Shown: positions 1 to 8,592, counted from the stretch's first letter. The stretch: 14,982 bases of DNA from Zygnema cylindricum (GCA_037447655.1 JBBHKE010000340.1:112512-127493), one strand, 5' to 3'. Numbers and translations are program-made. Notes: generated from the letters alone by a model not told the origin.

Positions 1-260
1 CGACGTCATCGAACATAGGCGCGAAAACAAACCTGCATATTTTCAAACTTACTACACCGTGAATCGTTATTAGACTTATGTACTCTATATCGGCGCCACA
101 AAATTTTGATATTGATACCCGAAATACAATGACTAATTCTATTTTTTCCGTGACGTTAATTACGGTTCTTGTGAATTAGCGTCAATGGTGTCACCGTACA
201 TATTTCATGAATAGTGTGGTGTACGGAGGGTGGTTGTCCGTTGTCATGCCGCATCGTGTC
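1..260. other. Flank with no gene seen
   Basis: No coding region, RNA gene or transposon end is recognisable here. Open frames that extend into this stretch continue from the repeat array and have no family resemblance. Positions 241-260 look like a degenerate first unit of the array that follows. Confidence 0.5.
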
Positions 261-540
261 GGCTGCTCGCGCGCACGATATCATGCCCGCACGCGCGATA
301 TTTGGCGCGCGTGCACGATATAATGCACGCACGCGCGATATTATGAATGCACGCGCGATATTTCTCACGCACGCGCGATATTTCTCACGCACGCGCAGTA
401 TTCCACACGCACGCGCGGTATTTCTCACGCACGCGCAATATTTCTTACGCACGCGCAATATTTCTCACGCACGAGCGGTATTTTGCACGCATGCGCGGTT
501 TAATGCATGCACGCGCGATTTTACGCACGCACGCACGATA
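261..540. repeat. 20-bp tandem repeat array (minisatellite), 14 units
   Basis: Fourteen consecutive units of exactly 20 bp run from 261 to 540 with no insertion or deletion. The approximate consensus is TTTCTCACGCACGCGCGATA. The half CACGCACGCGCG is nearly invariant and the TTTCTC and GATA parts vary by substitution only. The unit at 361-380 matches the consensus and the first three and last three units are the most diverged. The core is alternating pyrimidine-purine, so it could adopt Z-DNA under supercoiling. Because 20 is not a multiple of 3 and the unit contains few stop triplets, several frames stay open and give Arg/His/Ala-rich repeats; I regard these as artefacts. A further decayed unit may occupy 541-560. 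Confidence 0.9.
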
Positions 541-859
541 TTTCGGCACGCCGGAACGATTTTCATTCGCAAGTGCGAAACTTATTCGATTCACTTATTT
601 ATGACGTGCGCGCAATTCGCGTGCACGTTTCGTTTAAAAATACTAATGCTGTGCTAGACCTTTCATTTCGTGCGCAGGTATTTCGATTTGGATTATTTCG
701 TGCGGTATGCTTCGATTCGTACGTATGCACGCGATTTCGAAGTATGGACGAGGAGTATCGTTTGGAGGCGAATCGCGATTCCCTGGTGACGCTTCGATAT
801 ACATATTTTATTTAAGTCGCGAAGCAGTGTAGGTTCGCGCGCACATGTAGTTAGGGAGG
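541..859. other. CpG-rich flank, no gene seen
   Basis: The sequence between the array and the hAT-like element stays rich in CG dinucleotides (TTCG, CGCG, GCGC) but loses clear 20-bp periodicity. A short inverted repeat, TTCGCA at 566-571 against TGCGAA at 574-579, is visible. It may be fully decayed repeat array. No coding potential is recognised. Confidence 0.4.
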
Positions 860-867
860 GTTTTTAC
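860..867. repeat. Left 8-bp target-site duplication of the hAT-like element
   Basis: GTTTTTAC here is repeated exactly at 1654-1661, directly abutting the two inverted termini. It fits the nTnnnnAn target preference described for Ac-type hAT transposons. Confidence 0.9.
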
Positions 868-886
868 TAGTGTTGTGTATCGGTAA
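868..886 (+). repeat. Left terminal inverted repeat of the hAT-like element
   Basis: This 19-bp terminus differs from the inverted right end at one base (G in TGTTG against T in TGTTT). Confidence 0.88.
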
Positions 887-1508
887 AAAACTTATCGCGA
901 TAACACCGATACCGATAGTTATCGGTTATCGAACGGTCAGAGGTTCCGATATATCGGTCTGGGACCAACAAATTCCATATCGGCAATAACTTTTTTAAAA
1001 TATAGTATGCATATAATAGTACTATATAACATACTGTATTATATAATTTTCATTATATAGCGTGGAATGCCACGTATAAGAATTTGTTCCGCGTATCTAT
1101 TTAACTGAAAATCTTTACGGACAGCGCTGCACATAAACGTCGACAAATATAAGTTAATACTTTATTGTTATAAAACTATACTATCGAAACGAAAAAAATA
1201 AAATACATTGTAAAATTTTTGAATCAAACTTTTTCCAAAAAAAGACGAACAGACTGAAAGAAGGAGACGAACACACCTGTCAGACTGCCGCCATTTCCAG
1301 ACGCCATATTTTGAAAATTCTGGTAGCAGGAATTTTGAAAACCCCCTTAAATTAGGAATAATGATGGAAAATTCGCGATTTTTTACCGGAATCTGGAGTA
1401 AGGGGGTCCGCTGCGCGTCCGGGGAATACGACGTACAATTGCGTGTACATGCCGTACATTTATCTCTACGATCCGTACAGATATCGCCGATAGTTATCGT
1501 TATCGGCA

Positions 1509-1555
1509 TTATCGCCGATAAGTACCCGATATTATCGGCCACTTATCGGCGATAA
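1509..1555. repeat. Internal 15-bp inverted repeat in the hAT-like element
   Basis: TTATCGCCGATAAGT at 1509-1523 is the exact reverse complement of ACTTATCGGCGATAA at 1541-1555, with a 17-bp spacer. It lies in the right subterminal zone and is built from the CGATA word that recurs there, so it is probably part of the transposase-binding region rather than a separate element. Confidence 0.85.
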
Positions 1556-1634
1556 GACCGATGTCGATATATCGTACCAATATATCGATTATCGGGAACC
1601 CGAAAAAAGGTCCATATCGGTTATCGGTAAATCC

Positions 1635-1653
1635 TTACCGATACAAAACACTA
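1635..1653 (-). repeat. Right terminal inverted repeat of the hAT-like element
   Basis: This is the inverse of 868-886 with one mismatch. It is followed at once by the second GTTTTTAC. Confidence 0.88.
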
Positions 1654-1661
1654 GTTTTTAC
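1654..1661. repeat. Right 8-bp target-site duplication of the hAT-like element
   Basis: GTTTTTAC is identical to 860-867. Removing the element and one copy joins a continuous flank, GGGAGG before and CCTCGG after. Confidence 0.9.
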
Positions 1662-3003
1662 CCTCGGACGGTGGATTTTGTCAGGCGTACGGCAGACGAT
1701 GTTGGCCGCCTATTGGCCAACTTCTTAAGTAGTTTCATGCATGCAAAGTAGACTAGACGTAGGCTAATTTTGCTTAGGCCTAGCGTAGCTCTTACTTAGC
1801 CTAATTCTCAGACTTAGAGAATTTAGCTCTCGGACAAGAATTTTCTCTAAGCGGTTGAGCTTCTCTCTTGCTCTCTCTCACCGATTGCTCACGTTTTCTC
1901 CCTCTTATTGCTAGCTAGATGTAGAGGCTAGATAGGTTAAGAACATTAACCTTTGTTTTTTGCCCACAATTTTTAATCCACACGGCTCAAAGCCAAGTCA
2001 GGAAGGTTTCCCTCCAACTTGCGTCATTTTTGGGAAGTGGTGGAGTGAAGTTTGTGTGGAGAGGCATCCAGATCCAGCTGCGCCTTATACGGGTAGCATA
2101 ACGGTTTGGAGTGTGTGTGTTTCTTTTGTTTGCATTTCGGTTGGGAGTGGGGAAGTGAATTTTGACCGGATTTTGGGAATTTTCCTTATTTGGTTGAAAT
2201 TGTTTATTTGTTTTGCTGCCTCTTCGAGGTAACTCTTGTAGAGAATACGATAGAGACCCGAGAGCCTAGTGGCTACCTCGTGGCTTAGTATTTGGGTCCA
2301 CTTCACTCTAAGGGAGTATTCTTCCCTTTCTCTATATGGGTCATTTTCATCTTTATTCCTTCTCATGGTGTATATACTTTTTGGCATTTCATATTTATTT
2401 TCGTTGTTATATATGTTTGTGAGGATGACTTTGCTGGTTTTGTTGCATGTTCGCTTGCTTGTCTCCCATGCACGACACCCCACATCACTGTACTTCATTA
2501 TCGGAAAATTGTAAGTGTGATGAATATATGTCGGTCGCATATAGAACTGCGCTTAGAATAAACATGGAGTGGAGTTTGTAACATAGGCGTTCGTATATAT
2601 TCAGATGCTTGTTTTTGTGTGTGATAATGTGAACGGATGACATGTTCACATGCGAAAAAATGCGTATGTTACGGAAGCATATCGTCGCGTGCATATATAT
2701 GTCGTATGGCAATAAAAGTTTATTCTAATATGTTGCCGTTAGAACATTATTTGAGGTCCGTGTAACTTAATAGAGTGCATATGTATCCTATTACATGTTC
2801 AAAGTGAAACACAACGGTAATACCGGACTTGTGAAGGAAATAAACCTTGATTAGAGTTAAATTTGATTATAAAATGGGGTGTGGTACACAAAATGACAAC
2901 AATTTAGAGTCATAATGCGTACTTATTAAAATAAAGTTACACAATTTAAATTGGAAAAATACGCGGCGCCTTAAAAACCTGAAAAGAAAACAAATTAGCG
3001 GCG
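1662..3003. other. 1.3 kb of unassigned sequence, no gene recognised
   Basis: No coding region, transposon terminus or RNA gene could be supported. Visible structure is limited. GTTGGCC (1701-1707) pairs with GGCCAAC (1715-1721). There is a CT-rich tract around 1855-1910 and a TG-rich stretch at about 2040-2165. CGAGGTA (2225-2231) pairs with TACCTCG (2274-2280), and AAGGGA (2310-2315) pairs with TCCCTT (2323-2328). AATAAA at 2711-2716 is followed two bases later by TTTATT (2719-2724), which could serve as polyadenylation signals on opposite strands. Base composition shifts from about balanced to AT-rich after 2500. The open frames here start at non-ATG codons or match nothing I know. A non-coding exon or 3' untranslated region cannot be excluded. 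Confidence 0.4.
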
Positions 3004-3130
3004 TGAAACTCTGAGACCTCCATAAGTCCTCAGAAATGGACAGCTTTGAAGAAGCCACTATGATAACTCTGACCCCTTTGTGTTTCAGCAAGAACAACTA
3101 CCACCCTGGCAGAAAAAAAACTCTGTCCAC

Positions 3131-3228
3131 CTTCACCCCTGTGAAGGGAAGACTCCCCTGAGTCGATAGCAAAAATAATCTTCACCCCTGTGAAGGGGAG
3201 ACTCCCCTGAGTCGATAGCAAAAATAAT
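3131..3228. repeat. 49-bp tandem duplication inside LTR A
   Basis: Units 3131-3179 and 3180-3228 differ at one base (GGGAAG against GGGGAG). The 5' LTR has only one such unit, at about 14912-14960, so the duplication arose after insertion of A or was lost from the other LTR. Each unit folds into two consecutive hairpins, CTTCAC-CCCT-GTGAAG and GACTC-CCCT-GAGTC, with the same tetraloop. The GACTC hairpin is also present in B's left LTR, with loop CTCT. Confidence 0.92.
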
Positions 3229-3340
3229 CTTTGAATTTGCTCCTTTGAGCAGTAAGTTATGGAGGGTCAAAGTTTACCTTTTGTACAGAAGCTCTCTGGG
3301 AGAGAGGGTCCTATCTCTCTCACAGACTCTATCTACTAAT

Positions 3341-3415
3341 GTACGTAGCCAATCATATTACACCTCCGTACACAAAAGTACAGCTGCCGGTGTACTTTAT
3401 GTACGGACACTGTAC
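3341..3415. promoter_or_regulatory. GTAC-rich block with CCAAT box, LTR A
   Basis: Six GTAC tetramers (3341, 3368, 3378, 3392, 3401, 3412) lie within 75 bp, where chance predicts fewer than one. They surround CCAATCATATTAC (3349-3361). The same arrangement is found in both LTRs of B, although the LTR families are otherwise substantially diverged. In element orientation the block lies about 60-130 bp upstream of the position where B has its TATA box, so it could be the LTR enhancer. The protein that would bind it is unknown. Confidence 0.5.
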
Positions 3416-3799
3416 GACATGCCCTAAATGTCGACATGTGGTATATACAGATTTGCTTCCTTAATCCTCGGAGATGCAGCGATCCAATGTTATTATGCCA
3501 CGTGTCATATGATGTGGCGATGACCAAAAATCGTCAAAATCCTCTTCTGCGATCTTGGCATTCATTCCGGCCGTCCGATTAATTGCACATTTAATCGTAG
3601 CCGTAATATTACCTGCGCGGTATTCGTTTCGCTATTGAAACAAATGCGCGGTACATAATTCTAGTTTGTACTTTGATTCGTACTTTTACATTCCTGGATT
3701 TATGTATCCCGTAAATTGTTTCAGTTAAATGAATTATCCTACGTGGTATTGTTTAACTAGATATCAAACCTAATAGTACGTATCATTAGTTCTAGACTT

Positions 3800-3865
3800 A
3801 ACGGATAAGGCTACCGGTTACCGGCCTTAGCGTCCAGCAAGTACCAGGATCAAATCTTGGATGCA
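3800..3865 (+). other. Degenerate tRNA-like / Pol III B-box-like sequence in LTR A
   Basis: GATCAAATC at 3848-3856 fits the relaxed B-box pattern GWTCRANNC. The stretch before it (CTACCGGTTACCGGCC) aligns with the tRNA-like sequence in the LTRs of element B, GAGCTACCGGCTACGCC. No T run follows. On its own this would not be called; the support comes from the better preserved copies at 9006 and 14339. Confidence 0.35.
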
Positions 3866-4094
3866 ACATATATCCTTTTAGTAAATAAACCCCTAAAGGT
3901 AAATAAACTAATATATTTCCCGTAAACCGCTGGAGAGCCTAGGTAGCCATGGCTCTAGCTTCCTCTCCAATTTCTCAGTGACTGCGACAAGTTTGAGAGT
4001 GGGAGAGAGAAGTTAGAGATAGACTGCCTCGGTATCTTTCTATATTTCTATTTAGACCTAGAAAATACTTAAAAACGGACCATTAATTTCTACA

Positions 4095-4107
4095 CTCACC
4101 TTATTTT
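4095..4107 (-). other. Polypurine tract of element A
   Basis: On the minus strand AAAATAAGGTGAG lies between the pol stop codon TAG (4108-4110) and the LTR, which begins TGTAGAAA at 4094. This is where plus-strand DNA synthesis would be primed. One T interrupts the purine run; B's copy has G there. Confidence 0.8.
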
Positions 4108-4787
4108 CTAGTCAATCTTTAATTTCAGACCACACTTCTCCCTGCAGAAAATTAGCTTAGGGGAAGGCACAGGTTTGGTCATCATATCTGCTACCATCTC
4201 ACTATCTGGTCGGTACTCTAAACTGATTGTTTTGTTTTCTACTTTCTCTCTAACAAAGCTGAGTCTAATGTCCATGTGTTTGGCTTTAAAATGATGTTTA
4301 GGATTGGCAGAAATAGCGATTGCTGCGTGATTATCACAAAAAAATGTTCTGCACACCACTCTTAAGGTGACCAAGCTCACCAAGCAAAGACTTGACCCAC
4401 ATCAATTCTTTTACAGCAGAACAAGAGGCCATATATTTCAGCCTCCATGGTGGACTGAGCAATAACCTTTTGCTGTTTGCTACTCCAACAGCAAGCCCTA
4501 TCACCCACATATAATATTTATCCAGAAGTACATCTCCTCATTGGAGCATCACCATAACTGGCATCACTCCAAGTAGTGATGTCAGTATTCTCCCCACCCA
4601 AATGCAACCATAGATCCCCAGTTCCTATCAAATATCTAAGGACTCTCTTAGCTGCCTCCCAATCCCTCTTAGTGGGAGCATTTAGACTTATACTCAGCAT
4701 TCCTACAGCTGCAGCTAAATCCGGCCGGGTAGAATTTATAAAATAGATTAGACTTCCCACTACTTGCCTGTAAGGAATAGTCTGCAT
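4108..4787 (-). pseudogene. pol: Element A pol: end of reverse transcriptase and RNase H, broken
   Basis: The segment starts with the connection region (VGSLIYFINSTRPDLAAAVG, KRDWEAAKRVLRYLIGT) and continues into RNase H. The first acidic site is visible in WSDASYGD, the second in TMEAE and the third in FCDNHAAI, followed by KHMDIRLSFVRE and the typical tail VADMMTKPVPSP before the stop TAG at 4108-4110. RNase H would degrade the RNA template during reverse transcription. It is broken by TAA at 4518-4520. A one-base insertion around 4436-4439 (relative to element B) and at least one further frame change near 4375-4385 also disrupt it. The reading frame also shifts relative to the preceding RT segment between 4787 and 4832. 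Confidence 0.88.
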
Positions 4788-4831
4788 GAACTTCTGTTCT
4801 TATGAGATAATTCCTCGTCTAAGACTATGAC

Positions 4832-5647
4832 TCATTCTTCTTCACTCCCCTCACTTCCCTTCTTCAACTCCATTGGAGTTGTACAACTATTAGCTTTATC
4901 CATCTGAAATTTTTCAAGCATGTTCCCTATTGCTTCTTTTTCAGTCAATCTTACAATCTTTTTTTTTCGGTCTCTTTCTACTTGAATTCCCAAAATACAT
5001 TTTGCTTCCCCCATATCCTTCATTTCAAATCTTCCATTCAGATCGGTTTTCAGTTTATTAATTTTTTCCATTGATTTACGTAAAAAAAGCAAATCATCAA
5101 CATAAATCCTAATAAATATAAAACCTTCGTCATCTTCGAAAACATAGATTGAGTGATCTGAGCTGATCCGGATATATCCCCGACCGGTAAGAAACGCATC
5201 AAGCTTCTTATTCCATTGTCGAGGCGCCTGTTTCAAACCATAAGTAGATTTAATTAGCCGGCATACTTTACTCTCCTCTCTTTCCTCCACAAATCATTCA
5301 GGTTGTCACATGAAGATCACCTCTTCGAATTCTCCATCCAACAAGGCTCTCTTGATGTCCATCTGGTGGACCTCCATGTCTTCCGCTACTGCCAGACTGA
5401 GAAGTATGCGGACAGGGGGAAATATGACGACTGGAGCAAAGGTTTCCTCGTAGTCAATTCCCTCCTTTTGTGTAAATCCCTTTGCCACTAATCGGGCATT
5501 GTAGCGCTGAATCGTGTTATCTAGGTTCAGTTTTAATTTGAAAACCCACTTACAACGGATAAGTTTTCGGTTAGGTGGACAATCCACCAGCTCCCAAGTA
5601 TCGGCTGCCATAATTGAGGCCATCTCCTCATTGATGGCTGTCTTCCA
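4832..5647 (-). pseudogene. pol: Element A pol: reverse transcriptase, broken
   Basis: RVT_2-type copia reverse transcriptase. From 5623 downwards it shows the TWELVDCPP block, CKWVFKLK, YNARLVAKGFTQKEGIDYEETFAPV and the motif-A Asp in HQMDIK. The family's TAFLNG is altered to RALLDG. The stops TGA at 5306-5308 and 5294-5296 interrupt it. The frame continues with KVCRLIKSTYGLKQAPRQWN and the catalytic YVDD box at 5093-5104. Upstream, TGA at 5648-5650 separates it from the integrase segment in the same frame. It ends at a TGA at 4832-4834, reached after a frameshift. The catalytic YVDD is intact but the protein cannot be made whole. Confidence 0.9.
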
Positions 5648-6670
5648 TCAGTTCCTTTCTAGACAAGTCATCGCCTCTCCATAAGTCTGAGGTTCATCTT
5701 GATGAGATAGTTTTGTTACCTTGTAATCAACCTGTTTTTCTTGCAATCTTTTGCTACTTCTCCTTCCCCCCTCAAAATCTGAAGCCGGAATAGAAAGTTC
5801 ACGTGGATTCTTTCGAACAATCTCGGCTTCTCCCCTGTCCCTTGGTTCCAAATCAATTTCCACCACGTCTTCCGCTTCGGGTAGAGTTGTCACTAGAGTT
5901 TCTGCAGCCGAGTCCTTTTCGCTCTGATTTGTACCTGCAAGAATGTCATTTTCTCTAAACTGTGGATAGTTAGGAAGCTCAAAGTCATCAGAATTTTCTA
6001 ACAAAAATCTGATTTTTACTAACTTTGTATATTTGAAGGGATCAACAGACTTTCCTTTATCTATAACTACTAGATGCTTTACTAAGATTATATCTTCCCT
6101 TTTTAGATCATAAACTCTATATCCTTTAACATCCTCATCATATCCTAACAAGTATCCCGGTTTTCCTTTAGGATCTAGCTTCTAATTAGACAGATCTGTA
6201 TGTAGACTGAATACTTGACTACTAAAAATCTTTAAGTGAGATATGTCTGGTTTGCGGCCTGTCCATCTCTCATAAGGTGTTTGATCTTTTTTAGGTGAAG
6301 TAAGAACTCTATTTTTGACGTAATTAGCACAGTTCATTGCTTCTGCCCATAACCTTTTTCCTATCTTTTTATATGATTACATACTTCTAGCACTATCACT
6401 TAGTGTTCTATTTAACCTTTCAGCTACCCCATTCTGTTCCGGGTTTTCTGGAACTGTCTTTTGGTGTTGGACCCCATCTTCCCTCAAAAAATCCTCAAAC
6501 TGGTTAGAAGTAAACTCTCCACCATTGTCACTCCTTACTCTCTTGATTGGAGTTTCATGGAGTTTTTCGCTCCATGCTTTATATTGTCTAAAACAGTCCT
6601 CAGCTTCTGACTTGTTTTTCAAAAAATATACTCGGGAATACCGAGACCAATCATCAATGATAGTCATCAT
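5648..6670 (-). pseudogene. pol: Element A pol: integrase core and C-terminal part, broken
   Basis: The segment opens with MMTIIDDWSRYSRVYF, followed by the second catalytic Asp in RSDNGGE (codon at 6527-6529). The catalytic Glu lies in QNGVAERLNRT, 35 residues later as in the DD35E family. TAA at 6377-6379 and TAG at 6182-6184 (a Trp codon in B) then interrupt an otherwise continuous frame through CANYVKNRVL, TPYERW, a GKPGY block and GYDEDVKGYRVYDL. The rest, 5648-6000, is the poorly conserved acidic linker before reverse transcriptase (FEGGRRSSKRLQEKQ). The frame changes at 6680-6685 relative to the upstream protease segment. Confidence 0.88.
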
Positions 6671-7555
6671 AAATCTCTTCCCCCCGGTGAGGGCACTTTA
6701 GCCGGTCCCCAAATATATGTGTGTACTAGATTTATAATTTTTTCTCCCTTATAGGTGGCTGTTTTGGGAAATGGTAATCTGTGTGCTTTACCTTGAGCAC
6801 ATCCACTACAATCACTTAAATTATCACTGTCACTAAACTGAATCCCTTCCACCACTCCCATCTTTTTCATCTCTCTTAAATTATCTAGATTCACATGCCC
6901 AATCCTCTTATGCCACATCATAAAATCATGAACACCAACATAATAAAGTTTCTTCGTTTCATTACTTAAAATCAGCTTAAACATCCCTTGGCTACCTTTC
7001 TCAGCAATGAAATATACCTCCTCCTCAAAACTAGCAGTAAAGACTCCTTCCCTAGTGTCAGTGAAAAAACCCTTATCATCTAATACAGATGTAGAGATGA
7101 GGTTTTTGTTCAGCTCCGGAATAAACAATACATCGGAGAATGTTAATATGGATGTCTTTCCTTCTACCAGCACTTTTAGATCTACCGATCCTACAAGAGT
7201 AGTGGTGACTATCCTCCCATCCTCGTACTCTATCTCTACGATGGGAATCTTTCTTATCTTAGTGAACATGTGCTTATCCTTACACATGTGCATGGAAGCA
7301 CCTGAATCTATAATCCAGCCTGCTTCACCTTTCAATCCAACGTAAGCATATTTTTGCCTTCGTGGAATTTCGACCTCGTTTTTCGTCTCCAACTCCTCAT
7401 CCAATAGGAGCTCATCGTCCTCGTCCTCGGATTTTGCCTCATGCACCTATGTCACAAGGGCCTTTTTCTTTCCTCTCGAGGTTTCACCGGTCTGCCCTTC
7501 CTTTAACCGAAGCTCGGTTAGCTTAGTGCACTCCGCCATATAGTGCCCTAGTTCC
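6667..7555 (-). pseudogene. pol: Element A pol: CCHC knuckle remnant, protease and integrase N-terminal domain
   Basis: The retroviral-type aspartic protease active site is WIIDSGAS, with DSG at 7300-7308. The zinc-binding pre-integrase domain follows, with His residues in MWHKRIGH and the Cys pair in CSGC. The integrase core starts at HTYIWGP. The family reads HTDIWGP, as B does, so the first of the three catalytic acids is Tyr here (codon 6715-6717). TAG at 7447-7449 breaks the frame upstream. A missing base in the C run at 6680-6685 throws the frame into an early stop at 6667. The open part (6667-7446) has only a GTG as apparent start, so it is a piece of a longer polyprotein and not a gene with its own start. 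Confidence 0.9.
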
Positions 7556-7569
7556 TTACAAAAATGACA
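7528..7569 (-). other. CCHC zinc knuckle of element A
   Basis: In the protease frame this reads C-HF-C-KELG-H-YMAE-C, an exact CX2CX4HX4C nucleic-acid-binding knuckle of Gag nucleocapsid. The upstream Gag frame enters it in the wrong phase and ends at TAA 7556-7558, so a frameshift lies upstream, between about 7600 and 7740. Confidence 0.85.
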
Positions 7570-8290
7570 TAAACCTTTGGGAGCCCTTGGTCCGAACTCG
7601 TCGATCTGATTTTTCTGCTCCCTCCCCCCATAGTTTTCGACCAGTCTTCGAGAATCCTTGTTCCTCTAATCCGATGCAGCTGCCAAGGCTTGCCCACTCT
7701 TTCCTCCCCTTCCGAATCTCAATCGTATTCTCCCGAACGAGAATCATCCCTACCACTGAGTTCCATATCCACCTTGAGTCCGGCAAGTCCTGCACACGGT
7801 TGACTATGTTCTCGAACTCAACGGGTAACTTCATCAGTAAACAGTTAACCTTTTCTTTTTCACTAAAATTTGTTCGCGCACTCTCTAGCTCCATGAAAAG
7901 TGTAGCAAGCTCATTGCAAAAATCCAATATCTTCCCCCCTTTGTATACATATTCCTTAACTTTCTGATTAGCCAACTGTTGTTGCTGAATCGTACCACTT
8001 CAGTACATCTTTATGATTGCCATCCACAGATCGGATGCCCTTTCTACCTGCAAATGAGGACATGCAAGTCCTTGAGTAATATGGCGTAGGATAAAGTGCT
8101 TTGCCGCCATATTGTTGAAGTCCCAAGTTTCAGTATCATTCTCCTTGTTCCCCACAAAAGATGACATGAATGCTGAACCTGTTGCTATTGGTGTGGTCGT
8201 CTCCTTCTCCGCTCTTTTGTCCACCACCTCTCCTTCCCTTGTCTCCTCTGTTGAAAATGGACCTGCTTTCTTTGTGAATCTGCTTACTTC
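7556..8290 (-). pseudogene. gag: Element A gag, main part (truncated by B at its N-terminal side)
   Basis: Copia-type Gag (UBN2-like) region that would form the virus-like particle. It contains MAAKHFILRHITQ, a Trp-containing ASDLWMAIIKMY helix, KEYVYKGGKILDFCNEL and LLMKLPVEFENIVNRVQ, each with a counterpart in B. TGA at 8000-8002 interrupts it; B has AGA there. A frameshift before the zinc knuckle makes the frame end at 7556. The true N-terminus is 6.3 kb away at 14624-14721, because B inserted between them. Confidence 0.85.
8286..8290. repeat. Left target-site duplication of element B
   Basis: ACTTC sits against the TG end of B's LTR. The right copy at 14624-14628 is CCTTC, one mismatch. 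Comparison with B's own gag shows that the sequence runs on from one side to the other with one copy of these five bases. Confidence 0.75.
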
Positions 8291-8294
8291 TGCA

Positions 8295-8323
8295 ATTCTG
8301 TGTCCTCTATTGGACCACAGAAT
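8295..8323. other. Terminal hairpin at the U5 end of LTR B (left copy)
   Basis: ATTCTGTG (8295-8302) pairs with CACAGAAT (8316-8323), and TCC (8303-8305) with GGA (8312-8314), leaving a six-base loop and one bulge. The 5' LTR keeps it at 13628-13656 with one change that still permits G-U pairing. It lies four bases from the LTR end, near where reverse transcription starts. Confidence 0.6.
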
Positions 8324-8503
8324 ATAGGAAGCCTCTAGATAGTATTTAACTAACCCACTTCAAGCCACAACCACTGCTGTACAGGAAGGCAAAATGATAG
8401 TTTGACTTCACCCCTATGCAGCTTGGACTCCTCTGAGTCTGTAACAAAAAGAATCACTGAAAACGACCAACCAACCGATTAGTTATGAGCCGGCAAAAAT
8501 GCC

Positions 8504-8511
8504 AATTTATA
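8504..8511 (-). promoter_or_regulatory. Putative TATA box of LTR B (left copy)
   Basis: TATAAATT on the minus strand is conserved in the 5' LTR at 13837-13844. It is followed in element orientation by the palindromic GAGAGAGG/CTCTCT neighbourhood on its upstream side and about 213 bp of LTR downstream, a plausible R-U5 length. Confidence 0.5.
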
Positions 8512-8592
8512 CAAAGCTCTCTTAGAGAGAGGTGATGATCTACCTAAATTTCCTAAGTCCTTAACCTCTCTCACAACCCCTTATCTACTTAA

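Larger units (their letters stand above)
868..1653. mobile_element. Non-autonomous hAT-type DNA transposon, 786 bp
   Basis: The termini TAGTGTTGTGTATCGGTAA (868-886) and its inverse at 1635-1653 match at 18 of 19 positions. They are flanked by a perfect 8-bp direct repeat. TAGTG ends, short inverted repeats and 8-bp duplications are the signature of hAT elements. Both subterminal zones (about 880-980 and 1483-1634) are crowded with TATCGG/CCGATA words on both strands, the arrangement expected of hAT transposase subterminal binding sites. No transposase is present: the longest open frame inside (1168-1542, minus) shows no RNase-H-like or hAT dimerisation features that I recognise. The element must therefore have moved by a transposase supplied in trans. 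The central part (about 990-1170) is AT-rich. Confidence 0.88.
3004..4094 (-). repeat. 3' LTR of element A, 1091 bp
   Basis: The LTR begins TG and ends CA on the plus strand (TGAAACT...TTTCTACA). Its first part matches 14786-14982, A's 5' LTR, with about 15% differences and one extra 49-bp repeat unit (3180-3228). Its inner end is followed by the polypurine tract of the element. It is recognisably related to the 1000-bp LTRs of B. Shared blocks include a CCAATCATATTAC box, a GTAC-rich block, a degenerate tRNA-like stretch and a GCCATGGCTCTA block near 3947. It lacks an obvious TATA box where B has one: the equivalent position near 3280 reads TTTGTACA. Confidence 0.88.

Noticed and set aside
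261-540. Possible CRISPR array
   Set aside because: Units are contiguous with no spacers, the unit is only 20 bp, and the context is eukaryotic transposons.
156-815. Overlapping open frames on both strands with Arg/His/Ala-rich repeats
   Set aside because: They are open only because the 20-bp unit contains almost no stop triplets in several frames at once. The peptide repeat follows from the DNA period, and there is no conserved domain.
1168-1542. Possible transposase remnant inside the hAT-like element (minus strand)
   Set aside because: The translation shows no hAT catalytic or BED zinc-finger features, and part of it is read from the subterminal repeats.
1960-2232. Possible coding exon on the plus strand
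   Set aside because: The translation is low in recognisable motifs and runs through a TG-rich tract. No splice or homology support could be given.
2269-2514. Possible small membrane protein, rich in Leu/Phe/Tyr
   Set aside because: The apparent start is GTG, the hydrophobicity follows from T-rich DNA, and the opposite strand is open as well.
7556-7740. Programmed frameshift between gag and pol in element A
   Set aside because: B has gag and pol in the same frame, and the shift in A lies at a non-conserved position upstream of the knuckle among many other lesions. It is best read as a mutation.
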